Of a DNA stretch of 64,000 nt, positions 34,338 through 43,559 are shown piece after piece. The DNA is taken from the NCBI RefSeq assembly GCF_024296665.1, contig NZ_CP100762.1:3038001-3102000 (forward strand), read 5' to 3'. Position numbers and translations under genes: made by a program. The notes under the pieces were generated by a model. It made no database searches and was not told where the DNA came from. It was given only the letters and a program-made list of their open reading frames with translations. The stretch comes from Salinilacihabitans rarus (lineage in GTDB: Archaea; Halobacteriota; Halobacteria; Halobacteriales; Natrialbaceae). Numbering within the stretch: the first letter of the stretch is position 1; each line of letters opens with the position of its first letter.

Positions 34338-35432
34338 ATGTCGGCGAACGTCGTGGCGGTGCTCGACAGCATGGCGGGCGCGCTCGAATCGGAGGAGTAC
34401 ACCCGGTTCCGAGAGGAGCTTTCGGAACTGCTGGCCTCGTACGACGAGGGCCGGCCCGCCGAACGCGCCTTCGCCGAGCGAGCCAAAGCCATCTCGCAGG
34501 ACAGGGCCGCAGACAGGTTCGCCGCCGACCCCGACGACCTCGACTCCGTCGACCGCTACCTCTTGGAACTGGAGACGACGAACGTCAACCGCGCTGGGGC
34601 ACTGATCGGTCTCGGCGCGGGCGTGGCATCCGCCGAGACCGTCGACGACGTCGCGGAGTTCGTAACCGAACTGAAAGCCCAGGAGGAGAACCTCGCGGCA
34701 GCGCGACGTACCGCGACCTCGACGGTCGAGGCAGCTACGCTCCCCGCGCTGCCGCTCGTATACGGTATCACCGTGGACGATGACGACGATCCGCTCCCGG
34801 TCGGTGCCACGACGACGCTCTCGATCACGGTCGGTAACGCGGGTGACGACGCAGCCACCGACGTCTCGGTGGCCATCGAGACCGGTGACGACGTTACGGT
34901 CGCCGACTCGGAAAGAACGGTGTCGCTCGATCCCGGCGTGACCGAGCAGGTCTCCGCCGCGATGAGCGTCGAGGAGGCGGGAGACGTCCGTATTCGGGCG
35001 GTGCTGAGCTACGACGGGGATGAGTTCGTCGAAACGGAGTCCCTCGAGGTCCTCTCCGTCGAGGGATTCCTCGAACGCGCCGGCCGACGACTGGAGACCC
35101 TCACCGAGCGCATTGAGGGGGCGGACGCTTCGCGGGGCGCACAGCGCCGACTCCTGTCGTCCTTGGCTGCTGCGGGTGCCAGTCTCGAGCGGGCGCTGGA
35201 GGCGTGGAGTGCGGGCGATCGGCGGCGCACCGACGACCACCTCGCGACGGCGACGAAGCAACTCGGCGCGTTCCTCAACAAACTCGCCGCAGCCGAGGCT
35301 GGCCGGGGAACCGGGAACGGACCCGGCGGTGGGGCGACGGTCGAGTTCTCCGCGTGGCACCGGACGAGCTTCGAGGTCGTCGCCACGGAGGTCATCGACC
35401 ACCTGTCGCGCGTCCGTTCGGCCCGGCTGTAG
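34338..35432 (+). CDS. unknown protein with CARDB-like beta-sandwich domain
   Basis: A 364-residue acidic protein starting one base after the VWA gene stop. Residues 1-130 are helical; about 135-235 form a CARDB-like adhesion sandwich (TTTLSITVGNAGDDAATDVSV...VTEQVSAAMSVEEAGD); the remainder is again helical with a glycine-rich break (about 325-335). There is no signal peptide or membrane helix, which is odd for a CARDB domain, usually extracellular. Translational coupling to the VWA gene suggests the two proteins work together. No named family is recognised. Confidence 0.65.
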   Translation: MSANVVAVLDSMAGALESEEYTRFREELSELLASYDEGRPAERAFAERAKAISQDRAADRFAADPDDLDSVDRYLLELETTNVNRAGALIGLGAGVASAETVDDVAEFVTELKAQEENLAAARRTATSTVEAATLPALPLVYGITVDDDDDPLPVGATTTLSITVGNAGDDAATDVSVAIETGDDVTVADSERTVSLDPGVTEQVSAAMSVEEAGDVRIRAVLSYDGDEFVETESLEVLSVEGFLERAGRRLETLTERIEGADASRGAQRRLLSSLAAAGASLERALEAWSAGDRRRTDDHLATATKQLGAFLNKLAAAEAGRGTGNGPGGGATVEFSAWHRTSFEVVATEVIDHLSRVRSARL

Positions 35433-35438
35433 GACTAC

Positions 35439-35446
35439 TTTTATTA
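35439..35446 (+). promoter_or_regulatory. TATA box of the small membrane gene pair
   Basis: TTTTATTA is centred 27 bases before ATG 35469, so the last two genes of the VWA locus probably have their own leaderless promoter just after the stop of the CARDB gene. Confidence 0.55.
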
Positions 35447-35468
35447 TCTGCAACTAACATCCTAACTT

Positions 35469-35828
35469 ATGGTCGTGTCGACGGTATCTCTGGTTGGGTT
35501 GGTGTTCACCGTCCTCGTGACCGCGACCGTGTACCTCCTGGGCGTTAGACTGGGCGAGACCCCCGGAACCGCACGACCGGCCCGCGCGTTTCGTCTGGGC
35601 TTTCCCCTCGCTGGCGGCCTGATCGTTGTCGCGCTCACGGCCGTGGTCTACGCCGCCGAACACCGCTTTCCGCCGACGGCGGGCGAGACCCCGCTCGACC
35701 CGGGCTTGCTACTCGACCTCGGCCTCGCGGGGACGGTGCTCGGCTTCCTCGTGGCGGTCGCGCTGCTCGCGTGGCTCGCTCTGGCGTCGTCCCGCGACCA
35801 CGAACGCGCGACCGGGGAGGGCCGATGA
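35469..35828 (+). CDS. three-helix membrane protein, unknown function
   Basis: A 119-residue protein with three hydrophobic helices (about 4-24, 44-64, 80-104) and a short charged tail. No family is recognised. Its stop overlaps the next start (ATGA). Position directly behind the VWA and CARDB genes suggests a membrane component of the same locus, but a separate promoter makes that an inference. Confidence 0.6.
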   Translation: MVVSTVSLVGLVFTVLVTATVYLLGVRLGETPGTARPARAFRLGFPLAGGLIVVALTAVVYAAEHRFPPTAGETPLDPGLLLDLGLAGTVLGFLVAVALLAWLALASSRDHERATGEGR

Positions 35829-36067
35829 CCGGGGCCGTACCGTCGGTCCTCGATCGGGTGCTCGGACTCCTCGCGCTCGCGTGCCTGGGCGTCGGCGTTG
35901 TCGGGCTGGTACTGCTGCCGACGGCGCACGTCAGCCCGGACCACTCCCTGCTCGGCGTGCTCGGCTACAGCGGGTCGGTGTGGCGACTCCGCGAACTGAC
36001 GGCCGCCGGCTGGCTGGTGGGACTCGGCCTCCTGGCCCTGCTCCGCGGGCTGGATCGGCGCCCGTAG
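35825..36067 (+). CDS. two-to-three-helix membrane protein, unknown function
   Basis: An 80-residue protein from ATG 35825, overlapping the previous gene by 4 bases. Hydrophobic stretches at about 10-30 and 55-72 flank a short loop (PTAHVSPDHSLLG). No family is recognised. It ends the VWA locus, 27 bases before the convergent sugar dehydrogenase gene. Confidence 0.6.
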   Translation: MTGAVPSVLDRVLGLLALACLGVGVVGLVLLPTAHVSPDHSLLGVLGYSGSVWRLRELTAAGWLVGLGLLALLRGLDRRP

Positions 36068-36094
36068 TCGCGGGTGGAGACGGTCGACGAGTAG

Positions 36095-37162
36095 CTACAG
36101 ACGCACCCGCTCGCCGGCCTCGGCGGCGTCGTAGGCCCTCTCGATCACGTCGAGGTCCACCACGCCGTCCTCGCCGTCGGGTTCGGGGTCGGTCCCCGTC
36201 AGGACGCAGTAGCCGAAGTAGTCGAACTCCTCGCGGACCTCGTCGACCGGCGGCCCGGTGTACTCCGTGCGGACGTCGCCGCTCTCGGCGACGATCTCGT
36301 GGGGGACGATGCCGCCGAACGGCGAGGCGATCCGGATCTTCCCCTCGGTGCCCACCAGTTCGAGTTGGCTGGCCGCGTGCGCGTCGAAACTCGCCGTACA
36401 CGAGGCCGTCGCGCCCGTCGGGAAGGCGAGCTGGAAGGCGACGTGTTCGTCGACCGCGTCGAACGGCTCGCCGCTGGAGTGGGTGTCGGCGTAGACGGCG
36501 ACGGGATCGCAGTCGAGGACGTAGCGGGCCGTGTTCAGCGGGTAGATGCCGAGGTCGATCAGCGCGCCGCCGCCGGCGAGGCCGGGGTCGAGCCGCCACG
36601 TGTCCGGGCCCGCGTACTCCAGCAGCGGGTGCGAGAAGCTGCCGTGGAGCTGGACGACCTCGCCGATCGCCCCGCCGTCGACGAGGTCGTGGGTGCGACG
36701 GACCGCCGGCTCGACCTGTAGCCGGTAGGCGGTCATCAGCGTCACGCCCGCGTCGTCGCAGGCGTCGACGATCCGCCGGGCGCGCTCGGCGGTCGTCTCG
36801 AGGGGCTTCTCGCAGATGACGTCTTTCCCCCGCTCGGCGGCGGCGATCGCGTACTCGCCGTGGAGGGCGTTCGGCGTCGCGACGTAGACCGCGTCGTAGG
36901 CGTCGGCGGCCTCGCCGTCGAGGAAGGCGTCGTAGCCGAGTACGTGCTCGATCCCGAACTCGTCGGCGGTCGCCCGCGCCCGTTCGGTCGAACTGCTGAC
37001 GAGGACCGTCGTCTCGCAGTACGTTCCGTCGGCGATGCCGGGCAGCGCCCGCTGGCGGGCGAACCCCCCGACGCCGACCACGGCGAGGCGGACGGTGCCG
37101 TCGACCGACTCCCACTCCCAGTCGCGGCGCGTGTAGCGGGCGAAGGCGTCCTCGATCTCCAT
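36095..37162 (-). CDS. Gfo/Idh/MocA family dehydrogenase, D-xylose 1-dehydrogenase-like
   Basis: A 355-residue NAD(P)-dependent sugar dehydrogenase. The Rossmann start is VRLAVVGVGGFARQRALPGI, the signature lysine lies in CEKPLE, and the C-terminal domain has LIDLGIYPLNTARYVL. Several blocks (RRDWEWES near the start, CETTVLVSS, DAYDAVYVATPNALH, MTAYRLQVEPAVRR) match my memory of the Haloferax D-xylose dehydrogenase, so oxidation of xylose or a related aldose to the lactone is likely. Other xylose-pathway genes are absent here, so glucose-fructose oxidoreductase-like roles stay open. Confidence 0.85.
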   Translation of the reverse strand: MEIEDAFARYTRRDWEWESVDGTVRLAVVGVGGFARQRALPGIADGTYCETTVLVSSSTERARATADEFGIEHVLGYDAFLDGEAADAYDAVYVATPNALHGEYAIAAAERGKDVICEKPLETTAERARRIVDACDDAGVTLMTAYRLQVEPAVRRTHDLVDGGAIGEVVQLHGSFSHPLLEYAGPDTWRLDPGLAGGGALIDLGIYPLNTARYVLDCDPVAVYADTHSSGEPFDAVDEHVAFQLAFPTGATASCTASFDAHAASQLELVGTEGKIRIASPFGGIVPHEIVAESGDVRTEYTGPPVDEVREEFDYFGYCVLTGTDPEPDGEDGVVDLDVIERAYDAAEAGERVRL

Positions 37163-37233
37163 ACGGTCGCTACGGGTCGCGGCGAAAAGGCTCCTGTTCA
37201 GCGACGCCTGACCGTCACGCGCCCCGACGGTTC

Positions 37234-38274
37234 TTACCCCTTCCAGTCGATATCTTCGCCGCGGCCGGACTCCCGGAGGATGAACGGGCCGATGGCGAGG
37301 GTCCGTTTCGCCACCGTCGCGATCCGCAGGACGAACGAGATCAACAGCAGGAACGGCACGACGGTGACCGTCGTCGCCAGCGCGACGATCCAGATCAGGG
37401 CGTCGATCCCGAGGAACGACCCGGTCGCCGTCCCCGCGTCGAAGAAGAGCGTCATCGACGTCGCCACCACCAGCGCCGGCACCGAGACGTACATCATCGC
37501 CCGCGAGAGGTTGATCAGCTCCCACTGGAAGTACAGCGTCTTGAAGTGCTCGCGTGCGAGGCCGAACAGTTCGAGCGTCCTGAGCAGGTCGTCGTAGGCC
37601 GCCCGCGCCTCGTCGGAGAACGAGTCGGCGTGGACGTTCTCGATCCGGCGCGCGCGGAAAATCTTCCAGGAGTAGTTGTAGTCGAGCGCGGACTCGATGA
37701 CGTCGTACGTGCCGAACTGGGCGTCTTCGAGGTCCCCGCGGATCGTCTCCGCGTGGGCGGTGAGGTTGTCGACGAAGTCGTCGACGCGCTCGCGCAGGTC
37801 CTCGTCGCGGCTCCCCGAGACGGCCTCGCGGAACGCCTCGGCGTGCTCGCCCGAGGCGGCGACGAGCGCCCGGAGGAACGAGGCGGGTTCGGGCGGGCCG
37901 ATCGGCGCGTCGATCGCCTCCTCGACGTCCTCGCGGAACTCCATCGAGCCGCTGAACCGCTCGCGCTGGTCGGAGACGGCGCCGAGTTCCTGCGAGAGCA
38001 CCAGCTGATTGATCGTCACGACGAGCGTGACGCCGGTGATGAGCGCGGTCGTCAGCGACTGGAACAGGTAGCGGGTGGGCTGGTCGGTCGCCACGAGTTG
38101 ACGGAAGGAGACGGGGCTGAACTCGCCGAGGAGGACGAGGGCGACGAAGACGAACGCGACGAGCGCGGCGGTGACGACCCAGCGGCTGGCGTTCAACAGG
38201 AGCCACAGCTTCCAGGCGGGGTCCTCGCTGCGCTCGATCATCGTGTCGTCCGGTTCGGACCCGTCGGCGCCCAT
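37234..38274 (-). CDS. conserved membrane protein, unknown function
   Basis: A 346-residue protein with two helices near the N terminus (about 32-52, 73-92) and two near the C terminus (about 253-275, 285-315). The central 160 residues are soluble, acidic and helical. The arrangement resembles bestrophin-like or other anion-channel-like haloarchaeal proteins only loosely. No motif settles its role. It is followed by a small winged-helix gene in the opposite gap and lies alone in its transcription unit. Confidence 0.65.
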   Translation of the reverse strand: MGADGSEPDDTMIERSEDPAWKLWLLLNASRWVVTAALVAFVFVALVLLGEFSPVSFRQLVATDQPTRYLFQSLTTALITGVTLVVTINQLVLSQELGAVSDQRERFSGSMEFREDVEEAIDAPIGPPEPASFLRALVAASGEHAEAFREAVSGSRDEDLRERVDDFVDNLTAHAETIRGDLEDAQFGTYDVIESALDYNYSWKIFRARRIENVHADSFSDEARAAYDDLLRTLELFGLAREHFKTLYFQWELINLSRAMMYVSVPALVVATSMTLFFDAGTATGSFLGIDALIWIVALATTVTVVPFLLLISFVLRIATVAKRTLAIGPFILRESGRGEDIDWKG

Positions 38275-38330
38275 CGGTCGACGGGGCTACCACGACCCCA
38301 CGGAAATAGCTACGGCAGGGGGTCGGGGCC

Positions 38331-38642
38331 TCACCCGTCTTCGAGTACCGCGTCGGGGTCGACGGCCGGTTCGTAGAACGGCCGGCCCTTCCCGACCGGC
38401 GACCGCGACTCGGGGGGAATCTCCGTCACGAGGTCCCGCGATTCGAGGCGGTACAGCGAGCGCAGCACGTCGGCCTCCGAGACGGTCCCGACGGCGTCGC
38501 GCTCCTCGGCGCGCTCCTTGCAGGCGCGGCGCACCTCGTGGGTCTGGGCCGGCGTCCGCTCTCGCCGGGCCAGTTCCGCGAGCCGTTCGAGGACGAACCG
38601 CTCGACGGCCGGGAGGGAATCGAGTTCTCGGTCGTCCGTCAC
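38331..38642 (-). CDS. small winged-helix-like protein
   Basis: A 103-residue protein from GTG 38642. It reads as a basic-acidic helical bundle: AVERFVLERLAELARRE, THEVRRACKERAEE, SEADVLRSLYRLESRDLVTEIP, then a wing-like RSPVGKGRPFYEPAV. That order suits a winged helix that senses or binds DNA. No family name is recognised. It lies between the membrane protein and pspA genes, all on the minus strand but with separate gaps. Confidence 0.6.
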   Translation of the reverse strand: MTDDRELDSLPAVERFVLERLAELARRERTPAQTHEVRRACKERAEERDAVGTVSEADVLRSLYRLESRDLVTEIPPESRSPVGKGRPFYEPAVDPDAVLEDG

Positions 38643-38708
38643 GTGACGACGTTCGACGAGCGTCGTAGTAACCGTTGCCCCCGGTTCGGAGAATCGAGAA
38701 CGGGTCGT

Positions 38709-39515
38709 TCAGCTCTCGTCTTCCTGTAGCTCTGCGAGTTCGGCGTCGACGTCCTCGTCGGCGACCTCCGACTCGAGGTCCTCGAGGTCGGCCGCCTCGC
38801 CCTCCTCGGGTTCGGTCTCCTCGCCCATCTCGGCTTTCAGCGTCTCGAGTTCGGCCTCGACGCCGCTGTCGGCCGACATCGCCTCGAGTTCGCGGTCGAT
38901 GCTGTCCTTGTCGGAGATGACGTCCTCGAAAGCGCCGCTCTCGTGGAGTTCGTCGAGGGCGGCCGCGCGCGCCTCCATGTCCTCGGTCTTCTCCTCGGCG
39001 CGCTCGATGGCGCGGCCGACGTCCTCGAACTCCTCGCCCGTCGCCGTCATGGCCTCCGAGACGGTCGAACTCGCTTCGGCGGCCTCGTAGCGCGCTTTCA
39101 TCGTCTCCTTTTTCGTGCGGAACTCCTCGATGCGCGTCTGGAGTTCGTCTTTCTGCTCGATGAGCCGGTTCTGCTGGCTCTGTAGCTCGCCGATCTGGCG
39201 CTCTAGGTCCTCGATCTGGTTCATCTTCGTCTTCTTCTTCTCGAGGGCCCGGCGCGCGAGGTCCTCGCGGCCCTGCTGGACCGCCGTGCGCGCCTGCTCG
39301 TTGTGCTTGTCGACGTTCTCCTCGAGGCGCCGTTTCTGCATCTCGAGGCGTTTCTTCTGGGTCGTGAGATCCGCGATGCCGCGTTTGACCTGCTGGAGCT
39401 GGTCGCGCATCTGCTCGTAGGAGTAGTCCAGCGTCTCGGTCGGGTCCTCTGCCCTGTTGAGAATCGAGTTGATCTTCGACCGGATGACGTACGAGGTCCG
39501 AGAGAGGATGCCCAT
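38709..39515 (-). CDS. pspA: PspA/IM30 (ESCRT-III-like) membrane stress protein
   Basis: A 268-residue coiled-coil protein of the PspA/Vipp1 family, which forms rings or rods that protect the cytoplasmic membrane. The N-terminal amphipathic helix (MGILSRTSYVIRSKINSIL) is typical, followed by DPTETLDYSYEQMRDQLQQVKRG and a long coiled coil to about residue 195, then an acidic tail that is longer than in bacteria. A TTTTTAA box 29 bases upstream supports ATG 39515 and a leaderless mRNA. No pspF-like regulator is nearby. Confidence 0.9.
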   Translation of the reverse strand: MGILSRTSYVIRSKINSILNRAEDPTETLDYSYEQMRDQLQQVKRGIADLTTQKKRLEMQKRRLEENVDKHNEQARTAVQQGREDLARRALEKKKTKMNQIEDLERQIGELQSQQNRLIEQKDELQTRIEEFRTKKETMKARYEAAEASSTVSEAMTATGEEFEDVGRAIERAEEKTEDMEARAAALDELHESGAFEDVISDKDSIDRELEAMSADSGVEAELETLKAEMGEETEPEEGEAADLEDLESEVADEDVDAELAELQEDES

Positions 39516-39540
39516 ATACCATACGTGTGGCCGGCGGCTC

Positions 39541-39547
39541 TTAAAAA
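39541..39547 (-). promoter_or_regulatory. TATA box of pspA
   Basis: TTAAAAA on the plus strand is TTTTTAA in the gene direction, centred 29 bases before the pspA ATG. Confidence 0.5.
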
Positions 39548-39631
39548 CTTCACTCGGACAACAGTCCGGCCCGCGTCGGGGTGGCGACGGAATCGTGCAC
39601 GTTCAAGCCGTCGCGGTGCGAACCGCCGCCC

Positions 39632-40228
39632 GTGACGGACGTACTCGTCCCCGGCGCCCGAGACGTCAGGGGAACGCTCGATGAACCGGACGGCGTCGAC
39701 GCCGACGCGATCGTGGTTGCCTGCCCGCCCCACCCCCAGCACGGCGGCCACCGCGGCGACCCCCGCCTCGTGGCCGTCGGCGACGCGCTGGGAGAGCGGG
39801 GAATCGCCTGTCTGCGGTTCGACTACGGCCCGTGGGACGAGGGCTACGGCGAGCGCGAGGACGTCCGGAACGCGATCCGGTGGGCGCACGACCGGTACGA
39901 CCGCGTCGGCGTCTTCGGCTTCAGCTTCGGCGCCTCGCTGGCGTTGCTGGCGAGCGCGGACGAGAAACCGGCGGCCGTCTCCGCGCTCGCGCCGACCGCC
40001 CGCCTCGCCGCCGATCTGGAGGTCGTGCCCGCGCTCGACTCGCTCTCGATTCCGGTGCAGGTGCTCTACGGGAGCCGCGACGCGACCGTCGACTGGGAAC
40101 CCGTGGTCGAACGCGCGCGCGAACGCGGCGACGACGTCGTCGAGTGCTCCGCCGACCACTTCTTCGTCGGCCAGTACGAGAAGGTCGCGACGGCGGTTGC
40201 GGAGTTTCTCGCGCCGCGACTCGGCTGA
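39632..40228 (+). CDS. alpha/beta hydrolase
   Basis: A 198-residue hydrolase from GTG 39632 (an upstream ATG at 39581 would add 17 unrelated residues). The nucleophile elbow is GFSFGASLA; the start of the fold is [19 protein letters not shown], and the acid and histidine are probably in YGSRDATVD and SADHFFVG. It resembles the small dienelactone-hydrolase-like or prolyl-oligopeptidase-related esterases common in archaea. The substrate is unknown. Confidence 0.82.
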   Translation: MTDVLVPGARDVRGTLDEPDGVDADAIVVACPPHPQHGGHRGDPRLVAVGDALGERGIACLRFDYGPWDEGYGEREDVRNAIRWAHDRYDRVGVFGFSFGASLALLASADEKPAAVSALAPTARLAADLEVVPALDSLSIPVQVLYGSRDATVDWEPVVERARERGDDVVECSADHFFVGQYEKVATAVAEFLAPRLG

Positions 40229-40323
40229 ACGGGACGAGGGAGCTGTCACGTCCCAGACTGACACCCTCTGTCGCGGTCGCACGCTCCCGAAATCGTTTTC
40301 AACCGCTCCCGCGGACACTCGGT

Positions 40324-41988
40324 ATGCCGACGGAACCGGACACCCATTACGACCCCTCGCTGGGGAACAAGTTCATTTTCGTCACCGGCGGGGTGATGTC
40401 GGGGCTCGGCAAGGGGATCACGGCCGCGAGCACCGGCCGTCTCCTCAAGAACGCCGGCTTCGACGTGACGGCGGTGAAGATCGACCCCTACCTGAACGTC
40501 GACGCGGGGACGATGAACCCCTACCAGCACGGCGAGGTCTACGTGCTGAAAGACGGAGGCGAGGTCGACCTCGACCTGGGGAACTACGAGCGGTTCCTCG
40601 ACGAGGACATGACCTCGGACCACAACATCACCACGGGGAAGACCTACCAGCACGTCATCGAGAAGGAGCGCGCGGGCGACTACCTCGGGAAGACGGTCCA
40701 GATCATCCCGCACGTCACGGACGACATCAAACGGCGCGTCCGGGAGGCCGCCGCGGGGACCGACGTCTGCATCGTCGAGGTCGGCGGCACGGTCGGCGAC
40801 ATCGAGGGGATGCCCTACCTCGAAGCGCTGCGCCAGTTCGCCCACGAGGAACCCGAGGAGAACGTGCTGTTCGTCCACGTCACGCTGGTGCCGTACTCGA
40901 AGAACGGCGAGCAGAAGACCAAGCCGACCCAGCACTCGGTCAAGGAGGTGCGCTCGATCGGCCTCCAGCCCGACGTGATCGTCGGCCGCTGTGACGACCC
41001 GCTCGAACGGACGACCAAGGAGAAGATCGCCCTGTTCTGTGACATTCCCACGGAGGCGGTGTTCTCGAACCCCGACGTCGAGGACGTCTACCACGTCCCG
41101 CTTGTCGTCGAGGACGAGGGCCTCGACCAGTACGTGCTCGAACACTTCGGGCTCGACGGGGAGGCCCTGCCGGAGGGCGAGCGCGCCAACGACTGGCGCC
41201 GCATCGTCACCACCGAGAAAGAAGGCGAGGTCGAGGTCGCGCTCGTGGGCAAGTACGATCTGGAGGACGCCTACATGTCGATCCACGAGTCGCTCAAACA
41301 CGCCGGCTTCGAACTCGGCGTCGACGTGAACGTCCACTGGGTCGACGCGGACGAGATGGCCGACTACCACGCCGAGCGCCTGCGCGGATCGGACGGCGTG
41401 ATCGTCCCCGGCGGCTTCGGGATGCGCGGCACCGAGGGCAAACTCGAGGCCGTCCGCTACGCCCGCGAGAACGGCATCCCCTTCCTCGGGCTCTGTCTGG
41501 GCTTCCAGATGGCCGTCGTCGAGTACGCCCGGAACGTACTCGGTCTGGAGGGCGCTCACTCCGCGGAGATGGACCCCGAGACGCCCCACCCGGTCATCGA
41601 CATCCTCCCCGAGCAGTACGAGGTCGAGGACATGGGTGGGACGATGCGCCTTGGCGCCCACGAGACCGAGATCGAACCCGACACGCTCGCCCACGAACTC
41701 TACGGCGACACCTCCTGTACCGAGCGCCACCGCCACCGCTACGAGGTCAACCCCGAGTACTTCGACGCGTTCGCGGACGAACCGCTCGTCTTCTCCGGCA
41801 CCGCGGGCAACCGGATGGAGGTTCTCGAACTCGAGGGCCACCCGTACTTCCTCGGGACGCAGTTCCACCCCGAGTACAAGTCCCGGCCCGGCCGGCCGAG
41901 TCCGCCGTTCGTGGGGCTGCTGGAGGCGATCATCGACCGCACGGACGCCGACGCGGGCGACCGCGCCGAGACGGAGGTGACCCACTGA
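40324..41988 (+). CDS. pyrG: CTP synthase
   Basis: A 554-residue enzyme making CTP from UTP, ATP and glutamine. The N-terminal synthetase domain begins [21 protein letters not shown] with the nucleotide loop and contains [21 protein letters not shown]. The C-terminal glutaminase has the nucleophile in GLCLGFQ (C391) and closing [15 protein letters not shown]. The length is standard. Its stop overlaps the guaAb start by one base, and TTTT at 40296-40299 lies 27 bases before the ATG as promoter. The pyrG-guaAb-small protein order joins CTP and GMP amidotransfer reactions. Confidence 0.97.
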   Translation: MPTEPDTHYDPSLGNKFIFVTGGVMSGLGKGITAASTGRLLKNAGFDVTAVKIDPYLNVDAGTMNPYQHGEVYVLKDGGEVDLDLGNYERFLDEDMTSDHNITTGKTYQHVIEKERAGDYLGKTVQIIPHVTDDIKRRVREAAAGTDVCIVEVGGTVGDIEGMPYLEALRQFAHEEPEENVLFVHVTLVPYSKNGEQKTKPTQHSVKEVRSIGLQPDVIVGRCDDPLERTTKEKIALFCDIPTEAVFSNPDVEDVYHVPLVVEDEGLDQYVLEHFGLDGEALPEGERANDWRRIVTTEKEGEVEVALVGKYDLEDAYMSIHESLKHAGFELGVDVNVHWVDADEMADYHAERLRGSDGVIVPGGFGMRGTEGKLEAVRYARENGIPFLGLCLGFQMAVVEYARNVLGLEGAHSAEMDPETPHPVIDILPEQYEVEDMGGTMRLGAHETEIEPDTLAHELYGDTSCTERHRHRYEVNPEYFDAFADEPLVFSGTAGNRMEVLELEGHPYFLGTQFHPEYKSRPGRPSPPFVGLLEAIIDRTDADAGDRAETEVTH

Positions 41989-42905
41989 TGGTCGACGTCG
42001 AGACGTTCGTCCCCGAGGCGATCGCCGAGATCGAAGCCGAGGTCGGCGACGCCGACGCCGTCATCGCCCTCTCGGGGGGTGTCGACTCCTCGGTCGCCGC
42101 CGCGCTGGCCTACGAGGCCATCGGCGACCGCCTGACGCCGGTCTACGTCGACACCGGGTTGATGCGGAAAGGCGAGACCGAGCAGATCCGCGAGACCTTC
42201 TCCTACATGGAGAGCCTGCGGATCGTCGACGCCGAAGACCGGTTCCTCGACGCCCTCGAAGGCGTCACCGACCCCGAGGAGAAGCGGGCGGTGATCGGCG
42301 AGCAGTTCATCCGCGAGTTCGAGCGGGAGGCCACGGACGCGGACGCCGACTACCTCGTCCAGGGGACGATCTACCCCGACCGGATCGAGAGCGAGGGGGG
42401 CATCAAGTCCCACCACAACGTCGGCGGCCTCCCCGAGGTCGTCGACTTCGACGGCATCGTCGAACCCGTCCGGGACCTCTACAAGGACGAAGTGCGGGAG
42501 GTCGCCCGCCACCTCGGCCTCGACGAACTCGTCGCCGAGCGGATGCCGTTCCCCGGCCCCGGCCTCGCCGTGCGCGTGATCGGCGAGGTCACCGAGGAGA
42601 AACTCGAAGTGGCCCGCGAGGCCTGCCACGTCGTCGAGGAGGAACTCGAGGAGTACGACCCGTGGCAGGCACTCGCCGCGGTGATCGGCAAGGCCACGGG
42701 CGTCAAGGGCGACAACCGCGTCCACGGCTGGGTCGTCGCCGTCCGCTCGGTCGACTCCCGGGACGGCATGACCGCCCGCGCACAGGAGATCGACTGGGAG
42801 ACGCTCCAGCGCATCCAGTCCCGCATCACGGGCCAGAACGAGAACGTCGCTCGCGTCGTCTACGACGTGACGCACAAACCCCCCGCGACCATCGAGTACG
42901 AGTGA
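41988..42905 (+). CDS. guaAb: GMP synthase (glutamine-hydrolysing) subunit B
   Basis: A 305-residue ATP-pyrophosphatase plus dimerisation domain that aminates XMP to GMP. The PP-loop is SGGVDSS (29-35), with [23 protein letters not shown] and the closing [17 protein letters not shown] typical of GuaA. The glutaminase is a separate subunit in archaea (GuaAa) and is not in this window. It starts within the pyrG stop codon and ends within the next gene's start, so all three are coupled. Confidence 0.97.
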   Translation: MVDVETFVPEAIAEIEAEVGDADAVIALSGGVDSSVAAALAYEAIGDRLTPVYVDTGLMRKGETEQIRETFSYMESLRIVDAEDRFLDALEGVTDPEEKRAVIGEQFIREFEREATDADADYLVQGTIYPDRIESEGGIKSHHNVGGLPEVVDFDGIVEPVRDLYKDEVREVARHLGLDELVAERMPFPGPGLAVRVIGEVTEEKLEVAREACHVVEEELEEYDPWQALAAVIGKATGVKGDNRVHGWVVAVRSVDSRDGMTARAQEIDWETLQRIQSRITGQNENVARVVYDVTHKPPATIEYE

Positions 42906-43225
42906 TGAGAGCGATCGTCGCCGGACCGGACGAGGACGGCATCGCCGACGCGCTCGCCGACGAGGGCGTCGACGTCACCCGAATCGAAGGCGTCGCCTCC
43001 CGGCCCGTCCTCGAGGAGGCGGGCGTGCTCGAGGCCGACCTGTACGTGCTGACGGACGTCTCGCAGGCGACCTCGATCCCCATCGCGATCGACCTCAACG
43101 ACGACCTGCGGACGGTCGTCTACGACCGGGACACAATCCCGGAGTTCGTCCGCGGCCAACTCGACCTCTCGGTCGACCCGCGGCTGGTCGACGCGTCGGT
43201 CGTCGCCGAGGAACTGACCGACTGA
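42905..43225 (+). CDS. small conserved haloarchaeal protein after guaAb (DUF7126-like)
   Basis: A 106-residue protein whose ATG overlaps the guaAb stop (TGATG). It alternates strands and helices ([24 protein letters not shown]...DLYVLTDVSQATSIPIAIDLN), suggesting a small Rossmann-like or CheY-like domain. I recall similar proteins next to GMP synthase in other haloarchaea. Function unknown; coupling suggests a link to GMP synthesis. Confidence 0.75.
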   Translation: MRAIVAGPDEDGIADALADEGVDVTRIEGVASRPVLEEAGVLEADLYVLTDVSQATSIPIAIDLNDDLRTVVYDRDTIPEFVRGQLDLSVDPRLVDASVVAEELTD

Positions 43226-43402
43226 CCGCCACACCCGCGCCGTTCACCGTCCGATCGCCGGAATTATCGGAAAAACGGATAGTAAACTTTCTCGAACCCG
43301 ATTTCGAGGGATTAAATTCGAGCAAAACTCGGCGGAACTCGGGCTAAGAACGGCTTACGGTCGCCACCCTTCAAGTGGTACCTCCCGGAAGAAGCGGGTG
43401 GA

Positions 43403-43450
43403 GGTCGACGGGCGCACCACAGGTGCAGGCACTTCGTGCCTCGTCGATCC
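43403..43450. ncRNA. candidate RNA three-way junction
   Basis: An outer stem pairs GGTCGACG (43403-43410) with CGTCGATC (43442-43449, one G-T pair). Inside are two adjacent perfect hairpins: GCACC-ACA-GGTGC (43414-43426) and AGGCAC-TTC-GTGCCT (43427-43441). Only three bases are unpaired at the junction. The fold works on either strand; transcription is not shown. Confidence 0.4.
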
Positions 43451-43506
43451 CGTGACTTCCAGCAACCCCACCACAGCACCCTTCCCCACCACCGCTGCAA
43501 CCGTCG

Positions 43507-43559
43507 TCGACGCGGGCCACCCAACCCACACCCACACCCACCCTACCGGCCCGCGTCGA
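43507..43559 (-). other. G-quadruplex motif in the loop of a 12-bp stem
   Basis: TCGACGCGGGCC (43507-43518) and GGCCCGCGTCGA (43548-43559) are exact complements. The 29-base loop between them carries, on the minus strand, five GGG runs separated by 1, 3, 3 and 2 bases, which satisfies the usual intramolecular G-quadruplex rule. The plus strand is correspondingly CCC-rich. Confidence 0.6.

Noticed and set aside
43312-43537. Two short minus-strand frames (60-70 codons) in the structured interval
   Set aside because: Trp/Gly/Arg-rich products, no family resemblance, and they cross the hairpins; coding is unlikely.
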